Shown here: piece after piece, positions 36,103-44,676 of the stretch
Numbering within the stretch: position 1 is the first letter of the stretch
Layout of the letters: each line of letters starts with the position of its first letter
NCBI RefSeq assembly: GCF_024181405.1
Contig: NZ_CP051302.1
Location: 2,294,001 to 2,358,000 of the forward strand
Source of the DNA: Treponema denticola
GTDB lineage: Bacteria; Spirochaetota; Spirochaetia; Treponematales; Treponemataceae
Reading direction: 5' to 3'
DNA: 64,000 nucleotides
The notes under the pieces: model-generated
Told to the model about the DNA's origin: nothing
The model's database searches: none
What the model saw: the letters and a program-made list of their open reading frames with translations, nothing else
Position numbers and translations under genes: made by a program

Positions 36103-37845
36103 ATGCTTAAAACCTTATCAAAAAGCCTTCGGGAATATAAACGGACCTCCGTGATCGCAGTGCTGCTGACAATCACAGAGGTTGTATTTGAAATTATTAT
36201 CCCCTCATGTATGGCGTATTTAATCGATTTTGGAATTGAACTCGGTGCAATGGGTACCGTGTTCAAGTACGGAGCTGCGCTGTTAATCTTTGCAATTATT
36301 CAATTGCTGACAGGCGTTTTTTCGTCGATTACAGCGGCAAAGGCTTCGGCAGGATTTGCTGCAAACCTTAGGCAAGATATGTACGCTAATGTTCAAACAT
36401 TTTCTTTTTCCAATATCGACAAATTTTCAACTTCTTCTATTATAACGCGGCTTACCACCGATGTAACGAACGTGCTCAATTCTTATCAGATGCTTGTAAA
36501 GCTCGCTGTGCGTGCTCCCGGTATGATGATTTTTGCGATGATTGCATCGTTTAGAATCAGTCCTAAAATTTCCATGATATTCCTATGTATGATTCCGCTG
36601 CTGGGACTCGGCATCTTTTTGATTATCAGTAAAGTGCATCCGATATTCAGAAATGTTTTTAAGACCTACGATAAGCTCAACAATGTTGTGCAGGAAAATG
36701 TGCGCGGAGTACGGGCGGTAAAGTCCTTTAACCGGCAGCAGTACGAAATTGAAAAGTTTGAAAAAATTTCGGAATCGATTTACCGAGGATTTTCAAAGGG
36801 GGAGAGGTATATCACTCTGATGATGCCGATGGCGCAGCTATGTATTTATACCTGTATGATTTTGATTTCATGGTTCGGCGCGAAGGAGATTGTTGCAAGC
36901 GGAAACAATGCGGCACAGGGCTTAACCACAGGATCGCTGATGGCTCTTTTTTCGTATGCAACACAGATTATGATGAGCTTGATGATGTTCTCCATGGTCT
37001 TTGTGATGATCACGATTTCCCGCTCATCTGCGGAGCGCATTGCCGAAATTTTAAATGAACGCTCTACCATTCAAAACCCTGAACATCCTGTGATGGAGGT
37101 AAAGGACGGAAGTATATGCTTTACCGATGCCGATTTTATGTATAGTGCCGATGCGGATAAAAAAGTTATTACCAATGCAAACATTTCAATCGATTCGGGA
37201 GAAACGGTTGGAATTATCGGAGGCACCGGTTCTTCCAAGACTTCTTTTGTGCAGCTCATTCCTCGCTTGTACGATGTTACTTCCGGTTCGGTCAGCGTCG
37301 GCGGCGTAAATGTAAAAGACTATGACGTAAAAACGCTGCGGGATGCGGTTGCCATGGTTTTACAGAAAAACGAATTATTCTCAGGTACGGTAAAAGATAA
37401 TTTGAAATGGGGCAATGAACACGCAAGCGATGAAGAAATTGCCGAAGCCTGCCGCCTTGCCTGTGCTTCCGAATTTGTCGAAGCAATGCCGGACGGCTAT
37501 GATTCCCATATTGAGCAGGGCGGAACAAATGTTTCGGGCGGACAAAAACAGCGCCTCTGTATTGCGCGGGCGCTTTTAAAAAAGCCTAAGATTTTAATCC
37601 TCGATGATTCCACCAGTGCGGTGGACACCAAGACGGATGCTCTGATTCAAAAATCATTTAAAGAGTTTCTTCCTGAAACAACAAAGATTATTATTGCACA
37701 GCGGATTTCTTCCGTGCAGCATGCGGATAAAATCCTCGTATTCGATAAGGGTTCAATTACTGCGGTAGGCACACATGACGAACTGTTGCAGACGAGTGCC
37801 ATCTATAAAGAAGTCTTTGAAACTCAACAAAAAGGACATGAATAA
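36103..37845 (+). CDS. Heterodimeric ABC exporter, subunit 1 (degenerate ATP site)
   Basis: A 580-residue exporter half. About six helices are followed by the ATPase domain: Walker A GGTGSSKTS (about residue 372), signature NVSGGQKQRLCIARAL, and Walker B LILDDSTSAVD (about residue 500), where Asp stands in for the usual catalytic Glu. Family knowledge: the TM287/288 and LmrCD class pairs one degenerate with one consensus ATP site. The Walker A has Ser in place of the usual Gly before the Lys. It is directly followed by its partner. Multidrug or lipid export is likely; exact substrate unknown. Confidence 0.87.
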   Translation: MLKTLSKSLREYKRTSVIAVLLTITEVVFEIIIPSCMAYLIDFGIELGAMGTVFKYGAALLIFAIIQLLTGVFSSITAAKASAGFAANLRQDMYANVQTFSFSNIDKFSTSSIITRLTTDVTNVLNSYQMLVKLAVRAPGMMIFAMIASFRISPKISMIFLCMIPLLGLGIFLIISKVHPIFRNVFKTYDKLNNVVQENVRGVRAVKSFNRQQYEIEKFEKISESIYRGFSKGERYITLMMPMAQLCIYTCMILISWFGAKEIVASGNNAAQGLTTGSLMALFSYATQIMMSLMMFSMVFVMITISRSSAERIAEILNERSTIQNPEHPVMEVKDGSICFTDADFMYSADADKKVITNANISIDSGETVGIIGGTGSSKTSFVQLIPRLYDVTSGSVSVGGVNVKDYDVKTLRDAVAMVLQKNELFSGTVKDNLKWGNEHASDEEIAEACRLACASEFVEAMPDGYDSHIEQGGTNVSGGQKQRLCIARALLKKPKILILDDSTSAVDTKTDALIQKSFKEFLPETTKIIIAQRISSVQHADKILVFDKGSITAVGTHDELLQTSAIYKEVFETQQKGHE

Positions 37846-37846
37846 T

Positions 37847-39754
37847 ATGAAACCTATTAACACAGCAAAACCGGAAATGAAGCTTTCCATGCCGGCCGTC
37901 AAACGGCTTCTTTCCTACCTTAAACAATATAAAACCGTTCTTGCGGTTGTTACGGTCTGTATTTTATTAAGCGCAGGAGCAACCGCATCAGCAGCTTTGT
38001 TCCTGCAAGTATTGATTGACCGGTATATTATGCCGCTGCTTGCGCAAAGCACTCCGGTGTTTAGCGGACTTTTACGGGTGCTCATCTTTATGGCGGCGAT
38101 TTACGGCATAGGTGTTCTTTGTTCGTGGATTTATAACCGCTTGATGATTAAGGTTGCACAGCGGACTCTCAAGCGGATTCGAGATGAAATGTTCTCTAAG
38201 ATGCAGCGCTTCCCTCTCCGGTATTTTGACACACATACTCACGGAGATATTATGAGCCGCTATACCAATGATACCGATACGCTCCGGCAGATGATTACGC
38301 AGTCAATGCCGCAGCTGGTTTCTTCCATGTGTACGATTGTTACAGTGTTCTTTGCAATGCTGTATCAGAGCGTGTATCTTACGATTATCGTTGTTGCTTC
38401 CATCTTTTCTATTTTAAAAGTGATTAAGTTTGTCGCAAAAAAGAGCGGCTTTTATTTTGTTCGGCAACAGGAAACGCTCGGACAGCTGAACGGATATGTT
38501 GAAGAGATGATAAACGGGCAGAAGGTAATTAAAGTGTTCTGCAGGGAAGAAGCGGTCAAAGCCGATTTTCATGAGAAAAATGCCGCATGGCAGGAAAGCG
38601 CCTCAAAGGCAAACTCCTATGCGAATATCATCATGCCCTTTATGAATGCACTCGGCTATTTTCAATATGTGATTGTCGCCCTTGTCGGAGCGTGGTTCGC
38701 AATTGCAAAAATCCCCAATCCGACTATCGCCGGTATCAATACGCTGACACTCGGTACCATCGCTTCGTTTTTAACATTGTCGAGGAATTTTACCAATCCT
38801 ATTTCTCAGCTTTCCAATCAGCTCAATTCGGTTATCAATGCCGTTGCAGGGGCATCGCGGATTTTTGCTCTGATGGACGAAGAACCCGAAGAAGATGCCG
38901 GTACCGTTACTCTCGTAAATGCACGGGAAGAAGCAGGTACTCTGACCGAAGCTGCGGAGCACACCGGGGTATGGGCTTGGAAGGAAATGCACGAGGACGG
39001 CAGCATTACATTGACCCGACTTACCGGCAAGGTGATTTTTGAGCATGTCGATTTCGGGTACTCGTCCGATAAAAAGGTACTGAAAGACATAAACCTTTTT
39101 GCAGAGCGAGGACAGAAGGTCGCATTTGTCGGGGCAACAGGGGCGGGCAAAACAACAATTACCAATTTGATCAACCGCTTTTACGATATTAACAAAGGGA
39201 CTATCACCTATGACGGAATACCGATTACCCATATCAAAAAAGAAGACCTGCGGCGTTCGCTCGGTATCGTATTGCAAGAAGTAAATTTATTTACCGGCAC
39301 CATTATGGAAAATATCCGTTTCGGCAATTTGGATGCAACCGACGAACAGTGTATCGAAGCGGCAAAACTTGCCAATGCTCACAATTTTATTACAATGCTT
39401 CCACATGGTTATGACACGGTTATTGAAGGGAACAAAAACTCTCTTTCGCAAGGACAGAGACAGCTATTGTCCATCGCCCGCGCCGCAGTCTCCGACCCGC
39501 CCGTCATGATTTTGGACGAAGCGACATCTTCAATCGACACCCGAACCGAAGCACTTATCCAAAAAGGTATGGATAGGCTGATGGAAGGCCGAACCGTTTT
39601 TGTCATCGCTCACCGTCTTTCCACCGTTATGAACTCCGATGTTATCATGGTCTTGGATCACGGTGAAATTATCGAGCGCGGCACACACGCCTCTCTGCTG
39701 GAGAAAAAGGGAGTGTACTACCGACTATATACCGGAGCTTTTGAACTCGACTAA
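37847..39754 (+). CDS. Heterodimeric ABC exporter, subunit 2 (consensus ATP site)
   Basis: A 635-residue partner of the preceding subunit. Walker A GATGAGKTT (about 428), signature LSQGQRQLLSIARAA, Walker B MILDEATSSID with the catalytic Glu. An insert of about 45 residues between the membrane and ATPase domains (DEEPEEDAGTVTL through EMHEDGSITLTR) is typical for this class. ATG 37847 is preferred; AAAGGA lies 10 bases before it and one base from the alternative ATG 37838. It starts one base after the previous stop. Confidence 0.88.
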   Translation: MKPINTAKPEMKLSMPAVKRLLSYLKQYKTVLAVVTVCILLSAGATASAALFLQVLIDRYIMPLLAQSTPVFSGLLRVLIFMAAIYGIGVLCSWIYNRLMIKVAQRTLKRIRDEMFSKMQRFPLRYFDTHTHGDIMSRYTNDTDTLRQMITQSMPQLVSSMCTIVTVFFAMLYQSVYLTIIVVASIFSILKVIKFVAKKSGFYFVRQQETLGQLNGYVEEMINGQKVIKVFCREEAVKADFHEKNAAWQESASKANSYANIIMPFMNALGYFQYVIVALVGAWFAIAKIPNPTIAGINTLTLGTIASFLTLSRNFTNPISQLSNQLNSVINAVAGASRIFALMDEEPEEDAGTVTLVNAREEAGTLTEAAEHTGVWAWKEMHEDGSITLTRLTGKVIFEHVDFGYSSDKKVLKDINLFAERGQKVAFVGATGAGKTTITNLINRFYDINKGTITYDGIPITHIKKEDLRRSLGIVLQEVNLFTGTIMENIRFGNLDATDEQCIEAAKLANAHNFITMLPHGYDTVIEGNKNSLSQGQRQLLSIARAAVSDPPVMILDEATSSIDTRTEALIQKGMDRLMEGRTVFVIAHRLSTVMNSDVIMVLDHGEIIERGTHASLLEKKGVYYRLYTGAFELD

Positions 39755-39761
39755 GTTTTTT

Positions 39762-39883
39762 GAAAATAGCGGGGCATCTACTGCGTCGCACGGCAAAAAA
39801 GTGTCCTCAGCGTATCAAAGATACGCCTGCGGTACTTTTTTACCTAACTCCTTGTATCTACCTCCGCTATTTTCAAAAGGGAT
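39762..39883. repeat. Long imperfect palindrome, copy 1
   Basis: Outer arms TTTTGAAAATAGCGG and CCGCTATTTTCAAAA are perfectly complementary. Inner matches include AAAAAAGT/ACTTTTTT and GCGTATC/GATACGC around a three-base loop. The whole unit is about 122 bp, one large hairpin just behind the ABC exporter operon. Related to copies 2 and 3. It may also end transcription of the exporter operon. Confidence 0.65.
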
Positions 39884-39888
39884 TACAG

Positions 39889-40000
39889 CAGGGGCGGACA
39901 TCTGCGTTGTCGCTTAATAAAAAACAGTCCTTGACGTACAACAAGTACACCTGCGGGTGTTTTTTGTACGCTCCTAGCATCTGCTCCACCTATTTGTCAA
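39889..40000. repeat. Long imperfect palindrome, copy 2
   Basis: The arms share sequence with copy 1: GCGGACATCTGCGTTGTCGC on the left, AAAAAACA / TGTTTTTT in the middle, GTAC / GTAC around a short AACAA loop, and GCATCTGCTCCACC on the right. The centre sequence differs, so it is a diverged member of one repeat family. Confidence 0.6.
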
Positions 40001-40009
40001 AGTGTTGGC

Positions 40010-40060
40010 AGAGGTGCGGGCATCTACTGCGTCGTTACACAAAATGTAAATACTTTTTGT
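40010..40060. repeat. Partial palindrome, copy 3
   Basis: Only the left arm of the family is recognisable (GCGGGCATCTACTGCGTCG at 40016-40034), followed by a short palindrome TTACACAAAATGTAA. It may be a truncated copy. Confidence 0.5.
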
Positions 40061-40111
40061 TGAACGGTAATAGTTTTGTTTTACTGAAAGCGGAGCTTGG
40101 CAAAGAGATGG

Positions 40112-40140
40112 TTGAAAAAGTGTGACAATATTGTTAAAAT
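40112..40140 (+). promoter_or_regulatory. Promoter for the exported alpha/beta hydrolase
   Basis: TTGAAA (40112-40117), 17 bp, TAAAAT (40135-40140), followed by GGAGG and ATG 40159. Confidence 0.55.
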
Positions 40141-40158
40141 TGAAACGGAGGATAAAAT

Positions 40159-41013
40159 ATGAAAAAAACCATGCTCTTATCGGCTGTTATTTTATTTATT
40201 GGAACAATCGCTGCGGCACAAACAAAGGCGGCGGCTCACACCTTTAAAGTCGAAGAACAAAGTTTTCAAAGAAACGGCATGAAAATATACGGGAAACTTT
40301 TTCTTCCCGATAGTGTATCGCCAGTACCCTTAGTCATTCTTTCGCACGGATTCGGCGGAAACCATGGCGGTGTTAAAGGCTATGCTGCGGCCTTTGCGGA
40401 GCATGGCATTGCTGCATACATTTTCGACTTTATCGGCGGCGGCAATCATATCAAAAGCGACGGAAAAATGACGGAAATGTCGGTACTTACCGAGGCCGAA
40501 GATTTGACGGTCATTCTCGATAACTTAAAAGCCGACTCTCGTTTTAAGCCTGAACAAATCTTTTTATTAGGAGAAAGCCAAGGCGGATTTGTTTCAACTT
40601 ATATCGCCGCACTGCGTCCCGAAGATGTAGCGGGTTTGGTTTTATTATATCCTGCTTTTGTGCTGCATGATTACATTCGGCGGCGCACTCCCGATCCGGA
40701 ACGGATGTCCGACACAATGAAGCTGCTGGGAAAAACCATAGGTCGCATTTATAATAAGGATGTACTCTCATTTGATATTTATACATTGATGCCCCGGTAT
40801 TCAGGCAAAACGCTCATCATTCACGGAACAGCCGACTCGCTTGTACCGCTGTCATATTCGGAACGGGCGGTTAAGACATTCCCAAACGCAAAGCTCATAA
40901 AGCTTGACGGGGCAAAGCATGTCTTTTACGGAGACATGATGCAGAAAGCAGCGGAAGAAGCGGTAAAATTTGTACAGAGTATAATCGGCGAGAAAAGGTC
41001 TCAGGGTAGGTAA
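40159..41013 (+). CDS. Exported alpha/beta hydrolase (esterase-like)
   Basis: A 284-residue hydrolase with a signal peptide (MLLSAVILFIGTIAAAQ). Nucleophile in LLGESQGGFV, oxyanion region LSHGFGGNHGG, acid in HGTADSLVPL, base in GAKHVFYGD. Family knowledge: this layout is shared by feruloyl esterase-like and dienelactone hydrolase-like enzymes; it would act in the periplasm. GGAGG precedes the start. Substrate unknown. Confidence 0.82.
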   Translation: MKKTMLLSAVILFIGTIAAAQTKAAAHTFKVEEQSFQRNGMKIYGKLFLPDSVSPVPLVILSHGFGGNHGGVKGYAAAFAEHGIAAYIFDFIGGGNHIKSDGKMTEMSVLTEAEDLTVILDNLKADSRFKPEQIFLLGESQGGFVSTYIAALRPEDVAGLVLLYPAFVLHDYIRRRTPDPERMSDTMKLLGKTIGRIYNKDVLSFDIYTLMPRYSGKTLIIHGTADSLVPLSYSERAVKTFPNAKLIKLDGAKHVFYGDMMQKAAEEAVKFVQSIIGEKRSQGR

Positions 41014-41026
41014 AAAATTACCTTTT
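41008..41026 (+). terminator. Short hairpin with T tail
   Basis: AGGTAA (41008-41013) pairs with TTACCT (41018-41023) around four A, followed by TTT. It overlaps the hydrolase stop codon. A weak but plausible terminator. Confidence 0.4.
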
Positions 41027-41053
41027 CAAATATAATATTTTATGTGAGAATTT

Positions 41054-41689
41054 ATGAAAAAGATACTGCTATTAAATGCAAGCCCAAGAAAGAATTGGAA
41101 TACTGCACAAATACTCAAATCGGCGATGAGAGGCGCTCAAACTGCCGGTGCGGAAGTTGAATATATCGATTTATATGATTTGAATTTTACGGGATGCAGA
41201 AGCTGCATGTTGTGCAAAAGAAAAGGAGTTGAAAGATGCCGATGTTATTGGAAAGATGACCTTTCTCCAATAATAGAAAAAGTTTTTTCGGCAGACGCAC
41301 TCTTTATCGGAACTCCTATATATTTAGGAAGACCTACTAGTCACTATTTTGCATTTATGGAATGCTTGCATTTTTGTTCACTTTCTTATGATGACTATAG
41401 CAATTATTTCAAAGGAAAGGTTAATGTTGTGCTGTTTTTAACAATGAATGCGACAAAAGATTTTTACGATAAACTGTATAAGGAAAAATTTGGAAATTAT
41501 GCAAATGAATTTAAATCATTGAATGGCAATGTTACCTTGTATCCATGTTATAATACACTGCAAGTAAGCGATTATTCAAAGTTCGATATGGCAAGTTTTA
41601 GTGAAGATAAAAAGAGAAAATCACGCGAAGAATGTTTTCCAATCGATTTGGAAAATGCCTTTCAGCTCGGTAAAAAATTAGGGGAATAA
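41054..41689 (+). CDS. Flavodoxin-like NAD(P)H-dependent FMN reductase
   Basis: A 211-residue flavoprotein. The phosphate loop of FMN binding is LLLNASPRKNWNTAQILKSA at the N-terminus. A cysteine cluster follows (GCRSCMLCKRKGVERCRCYW), as in iron-sulfur flavoproteins, and FIGTPIYLGRPTSHYFAFME is the isoalloxazine loop. It may move electrons between NAD(P)H and small acceptors; whether the cysteines hold a cluster cannot be told. Confidence 0.82.
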   Translation: MKKILLLNASPRKNWNTAQILKSAMRGAQTAGAEVEYIDLYDLNFTGCRSCMLCKRKGVERCRCYWKDDLSPIIEKVFSADALFIGTPIYLGRPTSHYFAFMECLHFCSLSYDDYSNYFKGKVNVVLFLTMNATKDFYDKLYKEKFGNYANEFKSLNGNVTLYPCYNTLQVSDYSKFDMASFSEDKKRKSREECFPIDLENAFQLGKKLGE

Positions 41690-41700
41690 GTTTTTAAGCT

Positions 41701-42180
41701 ATGATAAAAAAACTTATAAGTATGATCTTTATCGTTTTCTGTCTTATTACTGCCTGCGCACTCGATACGGACAGCGATAAAAATGAACAAGCCGCAAAAA
41801 CAGATACCACAGGAGCTAAAACAATGAAAATAACCATTACGGTAAACGGCAAAACGCTGACAGCTTCTTTGTATGATAATTCTTCCTCTCGTGCTCTGGT
41901 TGAATTGCTACAAAAGGGTGCAATTACCATCGAAATGCATGACTACGGTAATTTCGAAAAAGTCGGCGATCTTCCGATAAGCCTTCCGCGCAATGACAAA
42001 CAAACCAATACGGATGCGGGCGATCTGATTTTATATCAAGGAAAATCATTCGTTATTTACTATGACAAAAACCCCTGGGATTTTACCCTGCTCGGAAAAC
42101 TGGAAGGCATAACCAAAGCCGAGTTAAAAAAGCTGCTAGGCCCCGGAAATGTTACTGTAATACTGGAAAATGCGGAATAG
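41701..42180 (+). CDS. Cyclophilin-like-fold lipoprotein
   Basis: A 159-residue protein. The signal ends in a lipobox (LITACALD). The mature part matches the cyclophilin-like domain family with KITITVNGKTLTASLYDNSS, MHDYGNFEKVGDLP, GDLILYQGKSFVIYYDKNPW and LLGKLEGI. Family knowledge: such proteins are often next to flavodoxin genes, as here, but have no established isomerase activity. Only 11 bp separate it from the flavoprotein gene. Confidence 0.8.
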   Translation: MIKKLISMIFIVFCLITACALDTDSDKNEQAAKTDTTGAKTMKITITVNGKTLTASLYDNSSSRALVELLQKGAITIEMHDYGNFEKVGDLPISLPRNDKQTNTDAGDLILYQGKSFVIYYDKNPWDFTLLGKLEGITKAELKKLLGPGNVTVILENAE

Positions 42181-42188
42181 CTAAAGGG

Positions 42189-42220
42189 AACCTCGAAAAC
42201 TTCAGTTTTTTGAGGTTTTC
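42189..42220 (+). terminator. Terminator after the cyclophilin-like gene
   Basis: AACCTC-AAAA pairs with TTTT-GAGGTT (42189-42217), with one extra base in each arm, followed by TTC and a T-rich stretch. It lies 8 bp after the stop codon. Confidence 0.65.
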
Positions 42221-42284
42221 TTTACGATTGTACTTTCCACCAAACGGTTACTCTCATCAACTGCTTTCAATAAGTTTAAAGAAG

Positions 42285-42857
42285 TCATATATTCTCGTTT
42301 TCGCTGATATATACTTCCAACTCGGCATCGTCTTCGGGGAGGTCATCAACAAAGCCCGGATCCATGTGCATTAAAAACCGGTACTGACCGTTTGCATCCC
42401 GATATGTAACCGCTTCACCGTCTTCGGAGCCGTGATACTCGCGAAAGACGGAAAAGCCTTGTTTTTCCAACACGGCTTTCACACGCAAAAAGTTTCTCTC
42501 GCGCTTTTCGATATAAGTTTTAAGTTCGTTGTTTCCGATTAAGTAGGCATCGACGAGTGTGCATCCTTCAACGGTGTTTGCTTTCCCGTCATCAAAGGCT
42601 TCAACCTCAATCGCAATAGCTTCGGCTTCGTCATCGACAAACGAAAACTTCGATAATGGAAATTTTTTCTTTCCATAAGCTATTTCAACGAGGTCGCCTA
42701 AGGCTGCAACATGCAATTTGCCTAAGACGCCATACTCATCGTCGGAATACACTTCAAAGCCCGGAATTTTTTCCAAAAAAGCTTTTATGTTAGCTTCGGA
42801 ATCAAACGCTCCGATGAGGTGTTCCCTGCCGCTTTCCATCAATTTTAATAAAAACAT
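42285..42857 (-). CDS. Hypothetical acidic protein
   Basis: A 190-residue protein that I do not recognise. It is strongly acidic, with no signal or membrane segment, so cytoplasmic. Segments such as GREHLIGAFDSEANIKAFLE and EKQGFSVFREYHGSEDGEA suggest an alpha/beta fold. GGAG precedes ATG 42857. The first ~90 residues and the last ~70 may be separate domains. Confidence 0.65.
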   Translation of the reverse strand: MFLLKLMESGREHLIGAFDSEANIKAFLEKIPGFEVYSDDEYGVLGKLHVAALGDLVEIAYGKKKFPLSKFSFVDDEAEAIAIEVEAFDDGKANTVEGCTLVDAYLIGNNELKTYIEKRERNFLRVKAVLEKQGFSVFREYHGSEDGEAVTYRDANGQYRFLMHMDPGFVDDLPEDDAELEVYISENENI

Positions 42858-42906
42858 TTTTTCTCCTACGCCGATAATTTAGAGCTTCTGCATCATACTT
42901 TTCTTT

Positions 42907-43654
42907 ATCACTATGAGGAATGCTTTATGTCGATTATGCCTCATGTTTGTTGCAGCGCATCCAACCAAGCTAAATAGTCCTTTGCGCTCCGCTCTATCTC
43001 TTGCCGTGCAGCTTCGCTATATCCCACGTTGCTGTCTATCGTATGGAAAGTAAACGGCGGGCGGTAGTCTGCATTGCAGTATTTAGCTGTCAGTTCAAAC
43101 GGACGCAGTACTTCGGCAACGCTGCACCCGACGGCACCATCTGCGCGGTAGTCTGCGGCCGGCGCACCGAACGAGACGGCAAGCGCAATTTTTCTGCCCT
43201 TAAGCGCCTTGCCTTTCGAGCCATAAGCCCAGCCATGAGTCAGCACTTCATCTAACCACTGCTTCAATAACGGCGGACAATTAAACCAGTATATGGGAAA
43301 TTGCCACACAAGTGAATCGTGCGTTTCTATCAATTTTTGTTCAGCCGCTACATCAATCTTACCTTGAGTATAGACAGCATACAGTTCGTGAACAGTAAAA
43401 CGATCGCTATGTTGCTGCACTGCATCCGACCAGTGTTTATGAACGGTAGATTGAGAAATATTAGGGTGAGCAAGAATAATCAGGGTTTTCGGCATGGTAA
43501 CTTCCTTGAATGAGTTATGCCGAGAGTGTATCATAAAAGATAAAAATGTTCTATACTTAGAGGCAGGTAGTAAAATGAAACTTTTAATTTACGGTGCGGG
43601 CGTAATCGGCAGTTTGTATGCCGCTGCGTTCGCCGAAGCAGGCTATGACATAAC
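42907..43654. repeat. Direct repeat, copy A (about 748 bp)
   Basis: Nearly identical to 44677-45423. It covers the whole oxidoreductase gene, its upstream region and the first 25 codons of a panE-like gene. The match starts at ATCACTATGAGG and ends at the predicted attC crossover base (43654). Scattered substitutions and a one-base gap separate the copies, so they are diverged duplicates. Confidence 0.88.
42941..43495 (-). CDS. Flavodoxin-fold NAD(P)H oxidoreductase, copy A
   Basis: A 184-residue KefF/MdaB/YwrO-type quinone reductase-like protein. The N-terminus LIILAHPNISQSTVHKHW binds FMN or FAD phosphate and VWQFPIYWFNCPPLLKQWLD is the family hallmark. GGAAG before ATG 43495 sets the start. 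Almost identical to the protein at 44711-45265. Family knowledge: two-electron reduction of quinones or other electrophiles. Confidence 0.86.
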   Translation of the reverse strand: MPKTLIILAHPNISQSTVHKHWSDAVQQHSDRFTVHELYAVYTQGKIDVAAEQKLIETHDSLVWQFPIYWFNCPPLLKQWLDEVLTHGWAYGSKGKALKGRKIALAVSFGAPAADYRADGAVGCSVAEVLRPFELTAKYCNADYRPPFTFHTIDSNVGYSEAARQEIERSAKDYLAWLDALQQT

Positions 43655-43664
43655 ATTCGCTTAA
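43575..43664 (+). pseudogene. panE: panE-like gene fragment, first 25 codons only
   Basis: Starts with MKLLIYGAGVIGSLYAAAFA, the NAD(P)-binding loop of ketopantoate reductases, identical in phase to the copy at 45344. After codon 25 the sequence runs into the attC site and stops four codons later. The rest of the gene is missing on this side. Confidence 0.85.
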
Positions 43665-43713
43665 CCTGCATTTGCGGCTCGTCCGCAATGTCAGGTTGAA
43701 GCGGGCGTTATGT
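43648..43713 (-). other. Integron attC recombination site
   Basis: A 66-bp site with the complete attC layout. Outer boxes ACATAAC (43648-43654) and GTTATGT (43707-43713) are perfectly complementary. Inner boxes GCTTAACC and GGTTGAAGC pair except for one unpaired base, then CATTTGCGG and CCGCAATG pair with a further single unpaired base, around a five-base end loop. The unpaired spacers ATTC and GCGG separate outer and inner boxes. The extra base in the inner box is on the side expected when the cassette reads on the minus strand, which agrees with the gene at 43873-44187. Known integrons of this kind occur in T. denticola; no integrase gene is in this window. Confidence 0.88.
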
Positions 43714-44290
43714 GTTAATTTTCAATTTCCCTTTTAAATAAAATTATAAGCAAAACTTTTATATCTTAATAGTTCGATTAAATTCTCGCCCCCACTCTTT
43801 TAGCTAAATATCCAAAACTTGATTATCATCATACATATTAAAAAAAATTATTTTACATTTTTTTCTACTTACTCAGCAAATTGAGTATCTGTATAGTAAA
43901 GACAATAGTAATGTAATCAATATGCGAACTATAATATGAGACCATTCTAAATTCCCAGCCACATAACCGGTAAAAATTACTAATGGAATCATTAACACTA
44001 AAGAAAGATATACAAGCCATGGTAGATTCGTAACCGCAGCCGAAATCAACAAAATAGATCCGACAAAATACAGCAAGTGAACAGTTTTAAAACCTATCCC
44101 CTTAATTTCTGCAACCACTGCAATAAGAGTCAGAATTGCATACAATCCGATAAATCCTCTAGAAAAAATATTAAGTATAGTTTTCAATTTTCTCCCTCTT
44201 TTTTCCTATAAATTTATTTTTAGATCGAAATAAATGTTATAGGTCGGTTCCGCACAAGTCTTTCCACAAGCGGTTAGCTTGTCCACATAA
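43654..44290 (-). mobile_element. Integron gene cassette (637 bp)
   Basis: In the minus orientation the cassette begins just after a G at 44291 within GTTATGT (44291-44285), carries one gene (43873-44187), and ends with its attC at the crossover G (43654). This matches the normal order: crossover TT, short leader, gene, attC. The left junction is solid; the 44291 junction is inferred from the shared GTTATGT with flanking GAAT. Confidence 0.7.
43873..44187 (-). CDS. Cassette-encoded small membrane protein
   Basis: A 104-residue protein with about three or four membrane helices (LYAILTLIAVVAEIKGIGF, HLLYFVGSILLISAAV, LVYLSLVLMIPLVIFTGYVA, VRILITLLLSLLYRYS). It is not recognised. It starts with TTG at 44187 after GGGAG. 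It is the only gene in the integron cassette, a setting where most genes are of unknown function. Confidence 0.7.
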   Translation of the reverse strand: MKTILNIFSRGFIGLYAILTLIAVVAEIKGIGFKTVHLLYFVGSILLISAAVTNLPWLVYLSLVLMIPLVIFTGYVAGNLEWSHIIVRILITLLLSLLYRYSIC

Positions 44291-44676
44291 CATTCTTTCG
44301 ACCCTTCCTCACTATACCATAAAAACCAATAATTTTCAACCTAAAATGACGAAAAACAAAAAAATCACATCTTTCTGCCATTAAATACTAATCGGATAAC
44401 TAAACAATTGGCAGATTAGGCCTATCTTTACTAAACGAAATAGCTGATCTGTTATAGTTTTAATACGACACCTTTTTTAATATTACACGAGTACCACTTG
44501 TACACTACCGCAGCGGTAAACAAAAACGACAAAACATCTGAAAATGGGATATTCCTATGAGTATTCGCTCTAAAACAATAAGGGTCATATCGATCCCAGC
44601 ACTATTCCCATACTTCAATTATCACATTTTGTTTTCTCGATAAGTTGGTATGGAAACTGAACTCGCCTATTACCGA
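44188..44676. other. Non-coding patchwork between cassette gene and direct repeat B
   Basis: About 490 bp without an intact gene. It holds the cassette start (44285-44291), small palindromes including CACAAG/CTTGTG around 44247-44268, and a decayed fragment of a MATE pump gene (44451-44547). The rest shows nothing recognisable. Confidence 0.55.
44451..44547 (-). pseudogene. MATE efflux gene fragment (C-terminal 30 codons)
   Basis: Reads PFSDVLSFLFTAAVVYKWYS on the minus strand, nearly the same as QPFSDVLSFLFAVAVVYRWY in the MATE gene at 49877-51244, and has its own stop at 44451. The DNA is also similar. No further MATE sequence is seen upstream. A remnant of a second pump gene or of a duplication. 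Confidence 0.75.

Noticed and set aside
39762..40000. Long palindromes as integron attC sites
   Set aside because: An ACCTAAC is present inside copy 1, but the complementary outer boxes needed at both ends are missing and the hairpins have a different layout from the good attC at 43648.
44229..44291. A second attC upstream of the cassette gene
   Set aside because: AATGTTAT and ATAACATT bound this segment, but they face the wrong way for an attC and the inner boxes do not pair. Only the GTTATGT at 44285-44291 is kept as a cassette junction.
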